The notes under the pieces: generated by a model
Told to the model about the DNA's origin: nothing
The model's input: the letters and a program-made list of their open reading frames with translations, nothing else
Databases searched by the model: none
Shown here: positions 1 through 20,519 of the stretch, piece by piece
Layout of the letters: each line of letters starts with the position of its first letter
Position numbering within the stretch: position 1 is the first letter of the stretch
Source of the DNA: Scenedesmus sp. ARA3
Lineage: Eukaryota; Chlorophyta; Chlorophyceae; Sphaeropleales; Scenedesmaceae
Assembly: GCA_004335835.1 (NCBI GenBank)
Contig: RWJK01001416.1
Span: forward strand, 1-38,212
DNA: 38,212 nt
Direction: 5' to 3'
Made by a program: the position numbers and the translations under genes

Positions 1-6630
<6,630 letters not shown>

Positions 6631-7152
6631 GCCCGCGCTCAGGCAGGCGCAGTACAGACACTGGCACAAGAAGATCACATCACGACCGTCGTAATCCGTG
6701 TACGCACATTTCCGGCACTTTTCCGCATTCTCTTCAGCTTCGTCTTCGCTCCATATCGAGTGACACGCTCAGTTCTGCAAAAAAACGCTTCCTCACATTG
6801 AAGATAAAGTTACTAAACACCCTTCAAAGCACGTGACGGGCGATGGCCTTTGCTGCTGGACCCTGGTGATCCTTTGTGCCCTCACTCGCTGACTCCTGAA
6901 GGCTTTTGTCAGTGAGCTGACACCCGTCGTGTTCAATGCAGAAACTTGTTGAACGTTCGAGTTATCAAAAGCGTGTCTAAAACAGGCTGGTATTTTCAGC
7001 ACTCTCAGAGCAGCACAGCAATGCTGTGACAGCACAGCTGGCGATCATTGTGCAGCAGTTCCGGCGTGCCAAACCACGCTAAAGGATGAGTAAGTGAAGT
7101 GGCAGGACATAACACTGCCACTGGCTGGTCACGGCACTGCTTTGCAGCGCAC
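6631..7152. promoter_or_regulatory. Divergent promoter interval between genes A and B
   Basis: This 522-nt interval lies between the two outward-facing ATG codons, each followed by a signal-peptide exon. It contains no supported coding segment. Both promoters and 5' UTRs must fit here, so shared control of the two paralogues is likely. I see no TATA box or other motif clear enough to name. Confidence 0.6.
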
Positions 7153-10100
7153 ATGAGAGGGAGATTGTGCGCTCTCCTATTGCTGCTGCTGCTGCTGGCC
7201 TGTCAGCACACCGCAGCAGTGCAGCGTCAGAAGGTGAGTCCAAAATGCTTCCCACCACCACCCTTTGATATTACACATCTGTAGTACCTGCTGATGCTGA
7301 TAACCGTGCAACCCTGCCAGTTACTCCCAAACAGCACCTTCTGTCACCAGGCATGATGCTGGCCCGTGTTTCACAGCTTGCTGCCTGCTGCACTGGACCT
7401 GGACGAGCAATGCTTCTTTAGTCCTGGCAGTCAGTCTTTCGGCCTGCCAGTTAGTCTTTAGCCCTGCCAGTTAGTCCCAACAGCACCTTCCATCACCAGG
7501 CATGGTGATTCTGGTCTTTGGCTTCAACCCAGTACTGGCATGCACACGGTGCTGTGCATGCTGCCAGGTAGGCCTCCGTGCCCTGTGTGTGTCACTGTCC
7601 CGCAGGAAACACAAGCAGCCAGCAGCGCAGCAACCCGGCCACTACTAGCCTGCAATGGCAAGCCTGGAGATGACTTGGCAAGGCTTGGTGCTTCACTGGC
7701 CCTGCGGAAGCCTCCTCTGGCGTCCTCAGCAGCTGCAGCTGCTGCTGCAGCAACAGCGGTGAAAGTCTCGACATGGGATGAGCTACTGCAAGCAGTTGAA
7801 GCAGCCAGCGCCAGCAGCAGTGATGCTCAGGCTCCCTGGGTTGTTTTCGAACTGCTGTCAGATGTGACAGCAAGCAGTAGCCTAAACCTTGGGCCTGGTA
7901 TGGCCGTGATTGGCAGGCAGAACAGCAGGCAGACACCGAAAGGGGCAGGAGCAGGCCGTGTTACTATAAAGTGTGCAGCAGGAGTTCAAACAGCGATTAC
8001 AGTGAAGCTGCTGCAAGGGCAAAGGTACAAAGCGCACAGTGAGCTTGCTAGTCAGCAGTGTATAGCATCTACTGCGTATGTTGATGGCAACCGCAGGCGA
8101 CAGATTCCCGGATTGCACTTATGCCAGTGTCTTGCAGCGGCACCTCCACCGACCTGGCCTTGTCACATGTCAAGTGCTTGACTGAAAATGTTTGCTTCCA
8201 AGGTGCTTGGCGGCCGTGCCGCTTACCAGCTTGTCACTGCTTGCCAAGCAGCAACTCCTATTGTTGTCTGCCTGCCTATTTGCGTGGTCTTTGGCTTGCA
8301 GAGATGTTCTGCTACAGGGACTGCATGTGACAGGTTGCAGCAACTCAGCCGTTGTGGTTTCTGGCAGATACAACCTCAAAGACGGTCTTGCGCAAGCAAC
8401 ACCAGCTCTGCACATCATTGACAGCATCATCGCTGACAACACAGCCAGCAGCAAAGGTGGTGGCATACACGCCACCAGAGCAGCAGTGTTCATGAAGGGT
8501 GTTGAGCTGAGTGAAAATGCAGCCGCTCTGTTTGGTGGGGCTGTCAGCATTGAAAGTGGCTTGTTGGTGATGCATCGCACCACCATGAAAAGCAACAGGG
8601 CAGGCTTGGGCAAAAGCAGGTGAGCAGCTGTGTCACACAGATGGTATGAGACACAGAAGTGCGCTGAGCAGCAGCTATTGAAACGGATGCAACCTTGAAC
8701 CGACCAAACTGTCCGGGCAGAAATTTATGCTGTTCTGCTGCTGCAGCAGGGCAAAGGGTTCCTCACTAGGATCAATGTATTCCTGTATGCAAACATTGCG
8801 TGTGTGACCACTGCTTGCAGGGTTGGCTTGAAAGAAGGCGAAGGAGCAGCAGTCCACGCCAACTCCAGTGCTATCTTCCTGTTCAACAGCAGCTTCAACA
8901 GCAATGAAGCAGAGGCTACCGGCGGCTGTGCTGTGTCAACAACCCAGGGCCCAGTGCTGGTATCTGCCTGTCATTTTGAGCGCAACAAGTGCACCCCAAA
9001 CCCTGAGCAGCAGCACCACCTGTCAAGTTTTGTAACAACAGCATCCTGTGCGGCTGGCGGGGCGTCACTGCAAGTGACCGACCAGTTCCCATCGCCATAC
9101 TTTGGGGATGATATTGACTGTGAAGATATCCCTGCAGATCAGATCGTGGCGATCTTCAGCACGAACTTCACAGCGGATCTTCCTGCAGGATCTGGAGCAT
9201 GTGGAGGATCAGTACGGGTGCAAGAGGCATGGCTAGATGTGAGAGGCAGTCATTTTGCAAGCACCAATGGCTGCTCAAAAGGCGCCGGAATAGGTGCTGA
9301 GTACAGCACCGTGAGCATTAGTGATAGCTCCTTCAAAGATTTAGCAGGCACATATGACTCTGGAGGCGTCTTTGCATACGGAGGCCGTACCTGGATTGCT
9401 CGTAGCAGCTTCCGCAACTGCCATGCCGCTCGTGCAACTGGCGGAGCTGTTGGCGCACCAGACGGCACGGGGCTGTTTGTTACATCGAGCCGGTTTAGGA
9501 ATTGCAGCGCAAAGACTGGAGGCGGCTGCATATTCTTCCAGCTGGTGTCGGAGCAGCCGGAGCAGCCGCCGTTATTTGTGTTACATAACAGCAGCTTGGT
9601 GGAGTGCAGGGCCACCCGTGAGGGCGGTGCTTTCACAGCTGATCAAGTGGAAGTGGAAGTCAGCGGCAGTGTGTTTGACCGCTGTGAGGTGAGAGACTCT
9701 GTAGCAGAGGTGAAGCAGAAGCTGTGGTACCATCTCATGGCCTAGCATGCACGCAGGGCTTGCAGGAACATGTGCAGTGGCAGATGGGCTGTGGCGCTGT
9801 CTGCTATATTGAACACTACACGTGCTGCCAGCAGTGTGGCAGTGCATCCACGAGGCATGAAATCAGTGGCAACATCACAGCTAGATCTGCATTGAAGTTT
9901 CAGGGGTTGTGCCGCCTTTCTCACGCTGCCACTCTTTTTCACTAATGTTGCAGAGCTACTACGGTTCCGTTGCCACCGCCTATGATGCCCCCTTCCGCAT
10001 GACTGACTGCGTGATGACAAACAACATATCGCCTTGGGCATCAATGTACCTGTCTAACCAGCCTACAGCGCTGTTTGAAAACAGCGTATGGCGTAACAAC

Positions 10101-13100
10101 AGCGGGTACCAGGCAGGTGCCTTGACTGCCTCTGCCACCGACGCCAGTGAGTTTGAATTTAAAAACTGCAGCTTTGAGGCAAACCGCGCCAGTCAACAGG
10201 GCGGTGCCGTGTGGTCAAAGGGCCCCAATGTTACTTTTATCAATAGCAGCTGTGTGGGGAACAGTGCTTTGGTTGGCGGTTGCCTAACTGCTGCAGGCAC
10301 ACCTGACGGCTTGCCAGTACATGTTACTTTTAAGGGATGCCAGCTGCTGAACAACTCAGCACAGCAGTCTGCTGGCGCAGTGTGGCTCGGCACCGTTGCA
10401 AGTGCAGTGCTCCAAGACACTGTGGTGCTGCACAACACTGCCAGTCTGTCAGCCGGTGCTTTGTACTTCCATGACAGCTCAGGCAGCTTGACATATGTGA
10501 AGATCGCAAGCAGTGCAGCTCAGTCTGCTGCTGCCATAATGCTGGAGGGCATTGGCACTAGGCTGACAGTCAAAGACAGTTCACTGGCCAACAACAAGGT
10601 GCGTTACGTTGGCTTGAAGCAGCACGATGCAAGTCTTATGCAATCCCCCAGCTCTTCATCATCGCATATTAGTGAAACCGGTAAAGGAGACTAAGTACGC
10701 ATGTGAGACGCTTGCTGACTTGCGCAAGCCAGCTAGCATGTGCATGTGGTTGGGGCATCATTATTAGCAGAACAGTTGACTGAGGTGTGCTTCTGCTGTA
10801 TTCACTGCTGCAGGCGGCTGACAGGGCAGGAGCAATCCAAGTTCTGCAGGGCAGATTAAGCCTGGTCAACACAAGTTTGACCGGCAACACCGCCAGCACC
10901 GCAGCAGGCGGCATTCTCCTGCAAGATGGGGCAACACTTTCCTGCAAGCAGTGCATCCTGCAAGGCAACCAAGCAGCTATTGGTGCAGCCATAGCGGCAG
11001 AGTCTTCAGTGCTGCTATTGGCTAGGACATTGGTGCTGGGAAATTCAGCACCTGCTGACTTGGTTAGTGTGTCAACAGCTGCAGGTCAGCAGTCTGCAGG
11101 AAGCGGTGCTGGCATTTGGGCCCACAGTTCGCAAGTCAAAGTAACAGACAGTAGGTTTGACTTCAACATAGCTGACCTGCAAGGCGGTGCTGTTCACGCA
11201 ATCAACAGCAGCATCACAGCAGCTGGCTCGTCATTTGTGGGTAACTTAGCACAGAAGGCTGAGGCAAGTCCTGCAAACTTGCAGGATACTGTTGGTGGGG
11301 CCATTCACATATCTCTGGGTCCAGGAGTTGGAAGCTTGCAGCTGCTTACCTGCACATTCACGTCCAATGTTGCCGGCTCAGGCGGGGCTGTTGCAGTGTC
11401 TACACAAGACAGCAGCAGCCAGCAAGACAATGCTTCAGGCCCAGCAGCTGTTGCAGGGAGGAAGCTGCAGCAGGTGCAAACACGCAAGCAGCATGCTTCA
11501 GCTGCAGGATCTGCAAGCAGACACAAGCTTTTTGTCCTAGTGGAGGATACTCCAGTCCTCAACAACTCCGCAGCTGCTGGATCTGGAGGCGGGCTATACA
11601 GCAGCATCCCTGGTGTGTTCTTCAACATCACCAACAGCAACTTCATCGGCAACACTGCTTTTCAAAGTGGCGGGAGTATCGCTCTGCACAGTCCTGCAGG
11701 CCTGCATATGCTGCGGACCACCGTAGCTTCTAGCACTGCAAGCAGCTGCGGCGGCTTGCTGCTATCCCATCCAAAGACAGCATCTGCCATCAAACAGTCA
11801 ACATTCAGCGGCAATGTTGCTGCAGATGCAGCGGTGCCGCAAATTCGAGTTGGCGCTGCAGGCATCAGTGTACTCAGCAGTGCTACAGACAGCAGCTTAG
11901 GGCAGCTGCCTGCTTACAACAGCAGTGGCTCTGGAGGAGGGCTGTGTGTGGTGCTGGCAGGAGCACCTGTTACAATCAGCAGCAGCAGCGTCACGGGCAA
12001 CACAGCGTTACATGGAGGTGAGGCAGTTGCCATATTAGCAGAGATGCAGCCTTTCCTGCAATCCCCCTGATGCATGCTGTACAGCAGCTGCAAACGCCCG
12101 CTGCAAATCATCTGCATGCTGCTCCTTGGCCTATTTGATCTTGAGCTGCACCCCCTTGCTGTCTGCCTATGATGCAACTGCACACCTGCAGAGCAAATCT
12201 GTTTGGGATGGTCTCCCCTGTGTCCTCACAGAGCTTGTACTGCTGCTGCTGCTGCTGTTGCTGGCTGTTGGCAGCTGGGATGTTTGTGCAGGACAACTGC
12301 CATGCTCCTGCAGGGTTACAGCTGAACGCCTGTCATGTCGCTGTCGACAACCGCACCATCCTGGCCCCAAACACGCTGCAGCAAGGGGGCTCTGGAAGCA
12401 GCTACTACAGCACAGCCGCAACAGCAGTTGTGCAGCTGTCTTCCTCTTCAGCAGGCAGAAGCAAAGGCAAGCCATCTGCCACTATTCCCTACCCAAGCAG
12501 CAGCAGCGGCAGCAACGCATATGCCACCCGTCCTGCATACCTAGTCGGTGGCTTTGCAGGAAGGCAGCCGACGAGGAGCTTGCTGCTTGACTCTGGTGAT
12601 GCGCTGGGATCTGTGCAGCTGCACTTGCAGGACGAATTGGGGCAGCTAGTGCAGCCAGCAGTGCTGCAGCGCTTGACCATCACTGCTCAAGCCGCTGCTG
12701 TTGGCGCTGCTGCCACCTCAGACACCCAGCTGATAGGCGTGACAAGCACAGTTGTGTCCCCGGCGCTTGATAAAGCCTCTACTGGCAGAGGCACGAAAGG
12801 CAAGAACAGCAACGTCCTGCATACAGCAAAGGCGAGCAGCAGCGTTGGTAATGACAGCCTTGCCATTCTGTTCAATAAGCTGCAATTGGAAGGAGCTCCC
12901 GGTGAAAAGTTCAACGTTACTTTCAGGGTGCAGGAGGACCCTACCGTGCAGCCAGCTGTCCTGCAAGTTCGAATCAAACCCTGTACCCCAGGCCAAGCTG
13001 TAAAGCGCGGCAGGGACACTGAGCTGCTTGCAGGGTGCACCAACTGTACTAATCCCTTTTTCAGCTTTGACCTCACTTATCCAGCATGCAGTATGTGCCC

Positions 13101-14888
13101 TGCTACAGAGTCGTATGCACACTGCAGCGGTGATGCCATAACACCTGCAGGTGAGCACGCAGACTTGGATCAGCAGGTGCAATAGCTGTGGTGCTGCTTA
13201 CACATCTTTGATTTTGCAGTGCTGATTCAGTCTGCGCTGCCTCATATCTGGCCTTACACCTGTGTCACATCACAGCTGGTCTGCATTCCAACCAATATTG
13301 CTTTCAGAGCAGGGTTGACCAGTGCTTTGACAGGTCTGAGAGCCATGACTAGAATATTCTTTCCTTGCCTTGCAGATGGCTTCTGGCAATCCCACCCACG
13401 CAGCACGCAGCTCATCCGCTGCATGTACAAGACAGCTTGCGCCCGATCCGCAGCAGCAGACCTGCAGCTGCTCAACCTCTCTAACTCCTGGAGAGCCGCA
13501 CACATCACACTGCCTGACAGCAGTACATCAGCTCAAGTGCAGGCCTACCAAGCGCTGCAGTGTGCTGCAGGCTACACAGGCAACCTCTGCGGCAGCTGTG
13601 AGAGGCAGAAGCGCGTCAGCCAGGGCACCAATCACCAGTGCAAGCCCTGTCACTTCAGCAGGGCATCCAGCATTGCTGTCTTTGTGCTGGCAAGGCTGCT
13701 GGATCTGAGTATTGTGCTGCTGCAGGTTGCAGTGGCGCTTAGGGAGAGGCAGCGGCGGCTGCAGCTGGCTGGGCAGGATGTTCCGCAGATAACAGAAGCT
13801 GCACCTGGAGATGCATCATCTGCAGGTGAGCCAGCACCAAACAGATTGGCAGGCTGAACTATCCATGCACATCATGCGTGTGAAGCATGCTGTTCAAGTA
13901 TGCTTGCTATATGAAGCATGCTTTGTCACCATGTGTTGTGCTGCGTCTTCCAGTCGCTGCTGCAGCTGTCAGCTACTTGCACAGACAAACAGCACAGACA
14001 AATCTGCCTGCAGGGTGAGCAGTTTGCAGAAGCAGAGCATGCCGCCTTGGAACTAGTGTGCTGAAGCTCCGTCGCTCCTGCTGTTGTGCAGGTGGTGCAG
14101 GTGGTCTCAACAGCATGCTGCTGTCAAGGCCGCTGCTGCTGGCTGAGTCAGCGCCTCCCTCCAAGCCCCACCTGGCAGCAACAGAGCCAGGCATGGAGAC
14201 ATACATAGCGGTGAGCAGCAAAGCAGAACAGCAGTGCTTGGTATGGAGACATGTGTGTTTCGGCGCGGCTGTTTTGTTCCTGCAAGGCTTTCTGTTCAAG
14301 TGTTTGCAGCGCTTCTTGCTTCTTGCTTCACACACAATGCTATGACCAGGCTGCCTCGCTGCTGCAGTTTGCCTCGCCTGCCTCAACTACTTCTGCTGCA
14401 TCTCACTCTGCTGCTGCCGCCGCTGCTGCCCCGCCTGCAGATGCTGATCGAGTACATGCAGCTTCTGTCAGTGCTGCGCCTGACGCGCCTTGCCAGCTTT
14501 TGGGGCCGCACTGCAGAGGCAGTGCTGCTGGCGCTGTCTATCACTCCCATCAGCTCCTATGCCTGGATGTCCATCGAGTGTGCGCTGCCTGCAGGCACGG
14601 CACCTGACAGTTATGCGTACTTGAGCACACTGGCAGCCACCTTGATTCCAGGTGAGCTCACGCCGTTTTTGAGCAGTTGGCAGCAGAAGCTACAGGAGTT
14701 CTGGCGTCATCTGGTGGCTGTTAGCCTCAGTGCACTGCTGCATCTGTAGCATATGTCGTGAGTGAACGAGGTTGCGTCGTGCTCGTTCAATGCAGTGTTG
14801 CGTTGTCATTGCCTGCCAGTGACTACCTCCTTGCTGTGCCATGACACACCCAGCAGAGGGTACATCACGCAGCTGCACCGTGATTGTG

Positions 14889-14921
<33 letters not shown>

Positions 14922-16162
14922 TGCTGCTGCTGCCGCTCCTGCTGCTGCTGCTTCTACCCTGCCATAGTGGGGCTTGTTGCGGTAGTGTGCGCCATAGCAT
15001 TCACCTGGGCTGCAAGGGATGCCAAGAGGCGAGGCTTCATCACCCTGCGCAGCTACCCTTATCTGATGCCTACAGTGCTGCTGGGTGCCTTCAAAGCAGT
15101 GACGTATGGGTACCCTGGAGTGACGGGTGCTGTCATCAGCATCTTTTCCTGCAAGCAGCTGGACTCTCCTGCAAGCGTGGCTGGCGAGGTGGTGGCAGCG
15201 CAAGGCGTGTTTTGGAGCAAGGTAGGCTGTGAAGCAGCTGCTGTTCCCCAAACATTGTCTGCAGCTGATATGTGCATGCCATACAGCATCACGCCAAGTC
15301 CATGCTTCAACACATCATGACGCCCAATCATGGTCAAACTAGTGGTGCTGCAAACCTAACTGGAAACGACAAAGGGCATCTTGGTATGAACCAGCTACCA
15401 TCTGTGCTGTGCGCGACCTTACAGTGCTGGCTGTGCTGCTGCCTGCAGAGCTTGAACACCCCGTGCTTTGGGCAGCGGCATGCAGCGTTTGCCATTGCCC
15501 TAGGGCTCCCTGTGCTGCTGCTGCTCGTGGCGTTCCCTGCCCTGCAAGCAGCGCTGCTTGTGCGACAGGCCCACAACAGACCAGACGGCTTATACCAGCC
15601 ATTGTTTTGGACGCACTATGGCTTTGTTTTCAGCGACTATCGCCCCCGCATGTACCTGTGGGGATGCTTGAGGGAGGTGCGGCAGCTAGTGCTGATCACA
15701 CTGGTGGTTGTCCTGCAAGCTCGCCCAGAAGCACAAGCACAGCTGATAGCCGGCTGGATGCTGGTGCTGCTGCTGCTTGGCCTGCATGCTGCACTGGCTC
15801 CTTTCAAATCCAAGCTGCTGAATATGTTGCAGCTTGCAATGCTGGCATCACTAGCATTCACGTTTTACGTGGGTGTGGTGAGCAGCGTAGAAGGCGTGCC
15901 GGGTGCTGCTGCGAGTATCCTGCAGCATGGTGCTGTGCTGCTTGATGCTGGCGTAGCAGCAGCACTTCTGGCGGCACTGCTGTGGCGTGCACGGCTGATG
16001 TTTGACTTTGACTGCGACGGCAAAGTGAGCTGGCTTGATGTGAAGCACACATTTGCGCAGCTGTGCTTGCATGGTGCAGCTGTGCCTGCTGCTGTGCGGT
16101 CATCTGTGGCGTGGCTGGCAGGGAAGTGCAGGTGGCATTGTCATGTAGAGCAGCAGAAGTAG
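7153..16162 (+). CDS. Gene B: Pmp-repeat surface protein with multi-pass membrane C-terminus and EF-hand tail
   Basis: Exons 7153-7233, 7606-8024, 8302-8619, 8821-9688, 9954-10598, 10814-12017, 12275-13150, 13376-13825, 13954-14014, 14114-14210, 14441-14651, 14968-15221, 15449-16162 join in phase to 2065 aa. Residues 1-25 are a signal peptide (MRGRLCALLLLLLLLACQ). Residues about 30-1190 hold a lead-in segment and many Pmp-type repeats (GGGIHATRAA, GGAVSIESG, GGAVWSKGPN; NNSF and NCSF rungs). Next come a beta-rich segment (about 1230-1430) and a Cys-rich module (about 1430-1600: CTPGQ, CTNC, CSMC, GFWQSHP, CAAGYTGNLCGSC, CKPC). The rest has 8-9 hydrophobic helices and a conserved-looking YGFVFSDYRPRMYLWGCLREVRQ loop. 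The tail has an EF-hand loop (codons 16004-16039, DFDCDGKVSWLD). Such proteins occur in algae and oomycetes, but their role is unsettled. The order of domains is clear; the function (adhesion, sensing or channel) is inference. Exons 9-10 have an equally phased alternative. Confidence 0.87.
7313..7506 (+). repeat. Direct repeat in intron 1 of gene B
   Basis: A segment of about 43 nt beginning CTGCCAGTTA (7313-7355) recurs at 7463-7506 with few changes, including the shared CACCAGGCATG end. A truncated copy of the CTGCCAGTTAGTC start lies at 7443-7455. It is intronic, with no coding signal. Confidence 0.7.
14891..14956 (+). repeat. Interrupted CTG tract just before a 3' splice site of gene B
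   Basis: The tract starts with about nine CTG units, continues as CTG/CTC/CCG variants, and ends in CTTCTACCCTGCCATAG, the acceptor of exon 12 (14968). It occupies the pyrimidine-tract position. A similar shorter tract (12239-12263) precedes the acceptor at 12275. Confidence 0.75.
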
Positions 16163-17287
16163 GCTGGCCTGCACTGCAGCAGAGCACAAGATGGCCTGGA
16201 GATGTTGTATAATATCGATGTCAGACACCCACCCAGTCCTGATGACTATGTTGGATGTGCAGCTACGCATGTCAAGCAAAGCTGGGCCGGGAGATTTTTG
16301 TTCTCAGTCTCCAGTCGCTCCGCATAGGCTGCATGTGGCAGGCTGGCGTTGTGCCCAGGCAGCATCAGCTTGGGCACCACCAGCAGCCAGGCTGTGCAAG
16401 TGGGCTTAGTACTGACATTGTCCAGGCTGTTGCTCTGGCTCTTTGCCTGTGGTGGAAACTTGTAATTTTGAAAGCGCTGTGACAGCAATGCTGTGCTGTG
16501 GATTCTTCTCCCGATGTGTGTGATGTGCTTGCCTCACATCAGCGGCTGTGCGCCTTGGCTTGTGCTCTCTTTGCCAGTCTGTTGTTGAGTGTTGAAGGTG
16601 CTGGCGTGTGACTGTACATATCCTTTGCTGTTATCTCTTCAAGTGTGAACTTTTTTGTTTGTTATTCTTTGTGTGAGCTGTTGCTGGCGCATGGGCAGCT
16701 GCGCGCCAGTTACATCTCCTGGGGGGAGTTGCTGCAGCGCATGCGTGTAGATGACTGTTGCAAGGCGATTGGCACCATTGTTTGTTACGATATGGTTGAA
16801 ATTGCTGTTTGGGCCTACCAAGCGGGCAGACAACTTCTGGAGGCCATGTTCTCGTCTGGTCACTAGGCTGGCACGTGCCATGCCAAAGCTGCAGGCACCA
16901 GCACTCGTCATGACAGTCAGGCTGTCCGTGCATCACTACAACCCTTATGGTAACAAAGCTGGTTTACGTGATATTAATGTTTCAGCTTTTATGTGCTTCT
17001 CGCTCGTGTGTCGCTCATTTTTAGACACCTTCAACACCCCACCAGTCCGAGACTTGGGCTGATCACAGCAGCAGAGCAGCTCCCACAAGCACAAGCGACA
17101 GACGGTAAGCAAGCTGCTGAAACGCTGGTATCCGTGGTACATCATGCCATGTATCCCAGTTTGCCGAGCAGAGGGACCACTGACCATCGTACGGCATTCG
17201 ATGTGTCTTGTGCAACTCTGAGCTCGGCAAAGCACCTGAAATCAAGCTCGGCTTGACTGTTTCCCCTACGTCGCGCTACAGACGGCC
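16163..17287 (+). other. 3' UTR of gene B and upstream region of gene D
   Basis: A TGTAA motif at 16461-16465, the typical green-algal poly(A) signal, lies about 300 nt after the gene B stop. From about 16500 to 17280 I see no coding exon. A 5' UTR exon of gene D could end at the GTAAGC donor at 17104, because a CTACAG acceptor lies directly before the ACGGCCATGG start context. Confidence 0.5.
16461..16465 (+). terminator. Candidate poly(A) signal of gene B (TGTAA)
   Basis: TGTAA is the usual chlorophyte polyadenylation motif. This copy is in the right strand and place after the stop at 16162. Confidence 0.55.
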
Positions 17288-18401
<1,114 letters not shown>

Positions 18402-19659
18402 GCAGTTTTAACAGCGGCGTCAACTTCACTGGGCACCGCAGTAAGAAGTTTTTGGGTTCAACATGAGAGATTTGGCGTGCAAGAGTGTGTATCATGTTCT
18501 TTGGTGTTCACTCTTTTACTCTCTGGCCTCAGACCATGTGTCGCCTTGTAGTGGCTCATACGAATCAAGATGGTGCCAGGACCCACATGTAACTATCCTC
18601 TCTCAGTTGAGGACCTCAACTCCTTGGTTACCATGGGGAGCGTACACGTCATCCTATCTCAATGCAAGCACGGGCCACCAAATCATGCAGCACGCCGGTT
18701 TGCTTCAGTGGGGTACAGGGCCAGCAAAGCACAGCACAGCCTGACACAAACCCTCGTTGAAACCAAGCGTGCCACACCACAAATTGGTACAGGGTCAGCC
18801 ATAGCAGGGACATGCACACCTTTCTGGGACAGGGGTTTCATGGTCCAGCGTCACTTGAAGGTGTGCAATTACGCATTTACTGTGCAAGTTTGTCCTTTGA
18901 CACTCAAAAGCAGTGCGCCTTCGTAGCCACGCCGATACAAAGCACAACCAGAGCATGTCACAGCACACCACGCATCACAGAAGAAACCTAGAAACCAAAC
19001 AGCGTGTCTCCGCGCAGGTGCTGGCAGGCACAGCACAGCACACAGCACAAGCACAGCGTTGCAAAACACTGACTGGTGCTTTGCTGAGGCAGCCGTGACC
19101 CTGTGCTGCTGTACTGCCACGGACAAAAGTAGCTTCGTGCCATGACAGGGTTTATGCAATGCAGTCATAACCTGCTGCAGTGGCTGCGAGCAAAGCATGT
19201 TGCACGAAACACCAATTCCGCAGCTTTTGCAGCTGCATCACACAAATTGACACTGCACTGTGCCGCACGATCAGCGGGCAACACAAATCATAGTAGTAAG
19301 TCCTAGGCAATGCCATTTGATAGCAGACGGCATGCTGCGTCCTCATGACTGACCCACAGTGGTGTACGACACACGACACAAACTGCGGCAACTCGTGCTT
19401 TCGCAGTGCTGACACCCAACCCTAAAACCCCAAAAACAAATCATATGACACAAGCCAGCTGCAGCTGATGCAAGCAGCAAACCCTAGCACGGTGTGCTGC
19501 TGCATACAGTTGGTTTTACCAGCCTCATGATTGCAACTGCACTCACTGCAGAGTTGCCAAGCAGGCTGCGGCATCTTATTTGTTTTTTCTTAGCCAAACA
19601 CTGCTGCACAGCTGCATAAGCCGCTACACAGCTTCATACGCTGCCAGCTGCATATGCTG
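18402..19659. other. Region without a supported gene
   Basis: A TGTAA at 18588-18592 may end gene D transcripts. The rest has only short shadow frames. A TACAGGG(C/T)CAGC motif recurs at about 18714 and 18788. I found no RNA gene, no convincing exon chain and no transposase signature. Confidence 0.4.
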
Positions 19660-20130
19660 CTAAGCATTGTCAAGTGGCATACACCAGTGGGTGCTACACA
19701 ACGCCACAATCATTGCCACCTCACATGCAGCACAAGCCAGAGGTGAAGATGCCTGTGCACACACACGTACATGGCAGGTTGAACTCCTTCAATGCCCCCG
19801 GCAGTACAACCTTGAGCAGTACATAAGCCAATGTGGCTCGTGCATGGCATGTCCTAGCCATGCCCCACCGTGCCGGGCGGTGCCTGCTAAGTAGGGATGT
19901 GTGAAAGGTGGCACCACTGCATGCATACCAGAAGCGAAGAGTACCTGCATGTGTCAAAACATGCCACACTTTTCTCAATCCTCATATGCACACGTCCTCG
20001 GCAGTACACATCTTTTGGCAGTATGTATGCTGATGCGGCTGCTCACACTCGGGCCAACTGTGCCACACTGCGCCTGCTGAGTAGGTATGAAGGGTGAAAT
20101 GTAGCATCGCTGCATTCATGCCAACATGCT
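19660..20130. repeat. Two diverged copies of a unit of about 190-200 nt
   Basis: CGGCAGTACA at 19799 and 19999 is followed in both copies by an AGTA(C/T) block, an ATG(T/C)GGCT block and CTGCT(A/G)AGTAGG (about 19885 and 20075). Each copy then ends in a TGCAT-type tail with CATACCA or CATGCCA. The anchors lie 190-200 nt apart. There is no open frame across the pair, so it is read as non-coding tandem repeat. Confidence 0.65.
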
Positions 20131-20139
20131 ATGGAAGTG

Positions 20140-20445
20140 TGCTTACTGCTGGCAACCGCAAGGGAGCTGTGCTTCTGCAGTGCACAGGTGTGTTCTGCGC
20201 ATGGATGTGTGAATGCATGCATACATGCACGTGACGGGGCAAATGTTGGCTGTTGCCATGCACAGCAGGTGATGCTTCTGCAGTGCACCAAGTTGTGTGG
20301 ATTTGAAAATGAGAAGGCATGTACGCATGCATGTGGAGTGAATGTGAATGCAGGAACGCATGCATGCATGTGTGCATGTGGAGGGGGCACGTTGACTGCT
20401 GCCTCAAGCAGCAGCCCATGCTTCTGCAGTGCATGCACATCCAGC
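20140..20445. repeat. Three diverged copies of a unit of about 105-135 nt rich in GCATGC
   Basis: GCTTCTGCAGTGCA recurs at about 20170, 20274 and 20419. Each is preceded by a related GCTG- or GCC-rich block and followed, in the first two copies, by GTGTG and then GCATGCATACATGC or GCATGCATGTG-type stretches. The copies are too diverged for a recent duplication. Confidence 0.65.
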
Positions 20446-20519
20446 AGCTGCAGCACAGCTACAGCCACCCAGCAAGTATGCAACAACGCAGCTGATCACC
20501 AGCATGGGGCAACACTCGC

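Noticed and set aside
19420..19440. CCCTAAAA-like motif, the algal telomere unit
   Set aside because: A single degenerate copy is not an interstitial telomere array.
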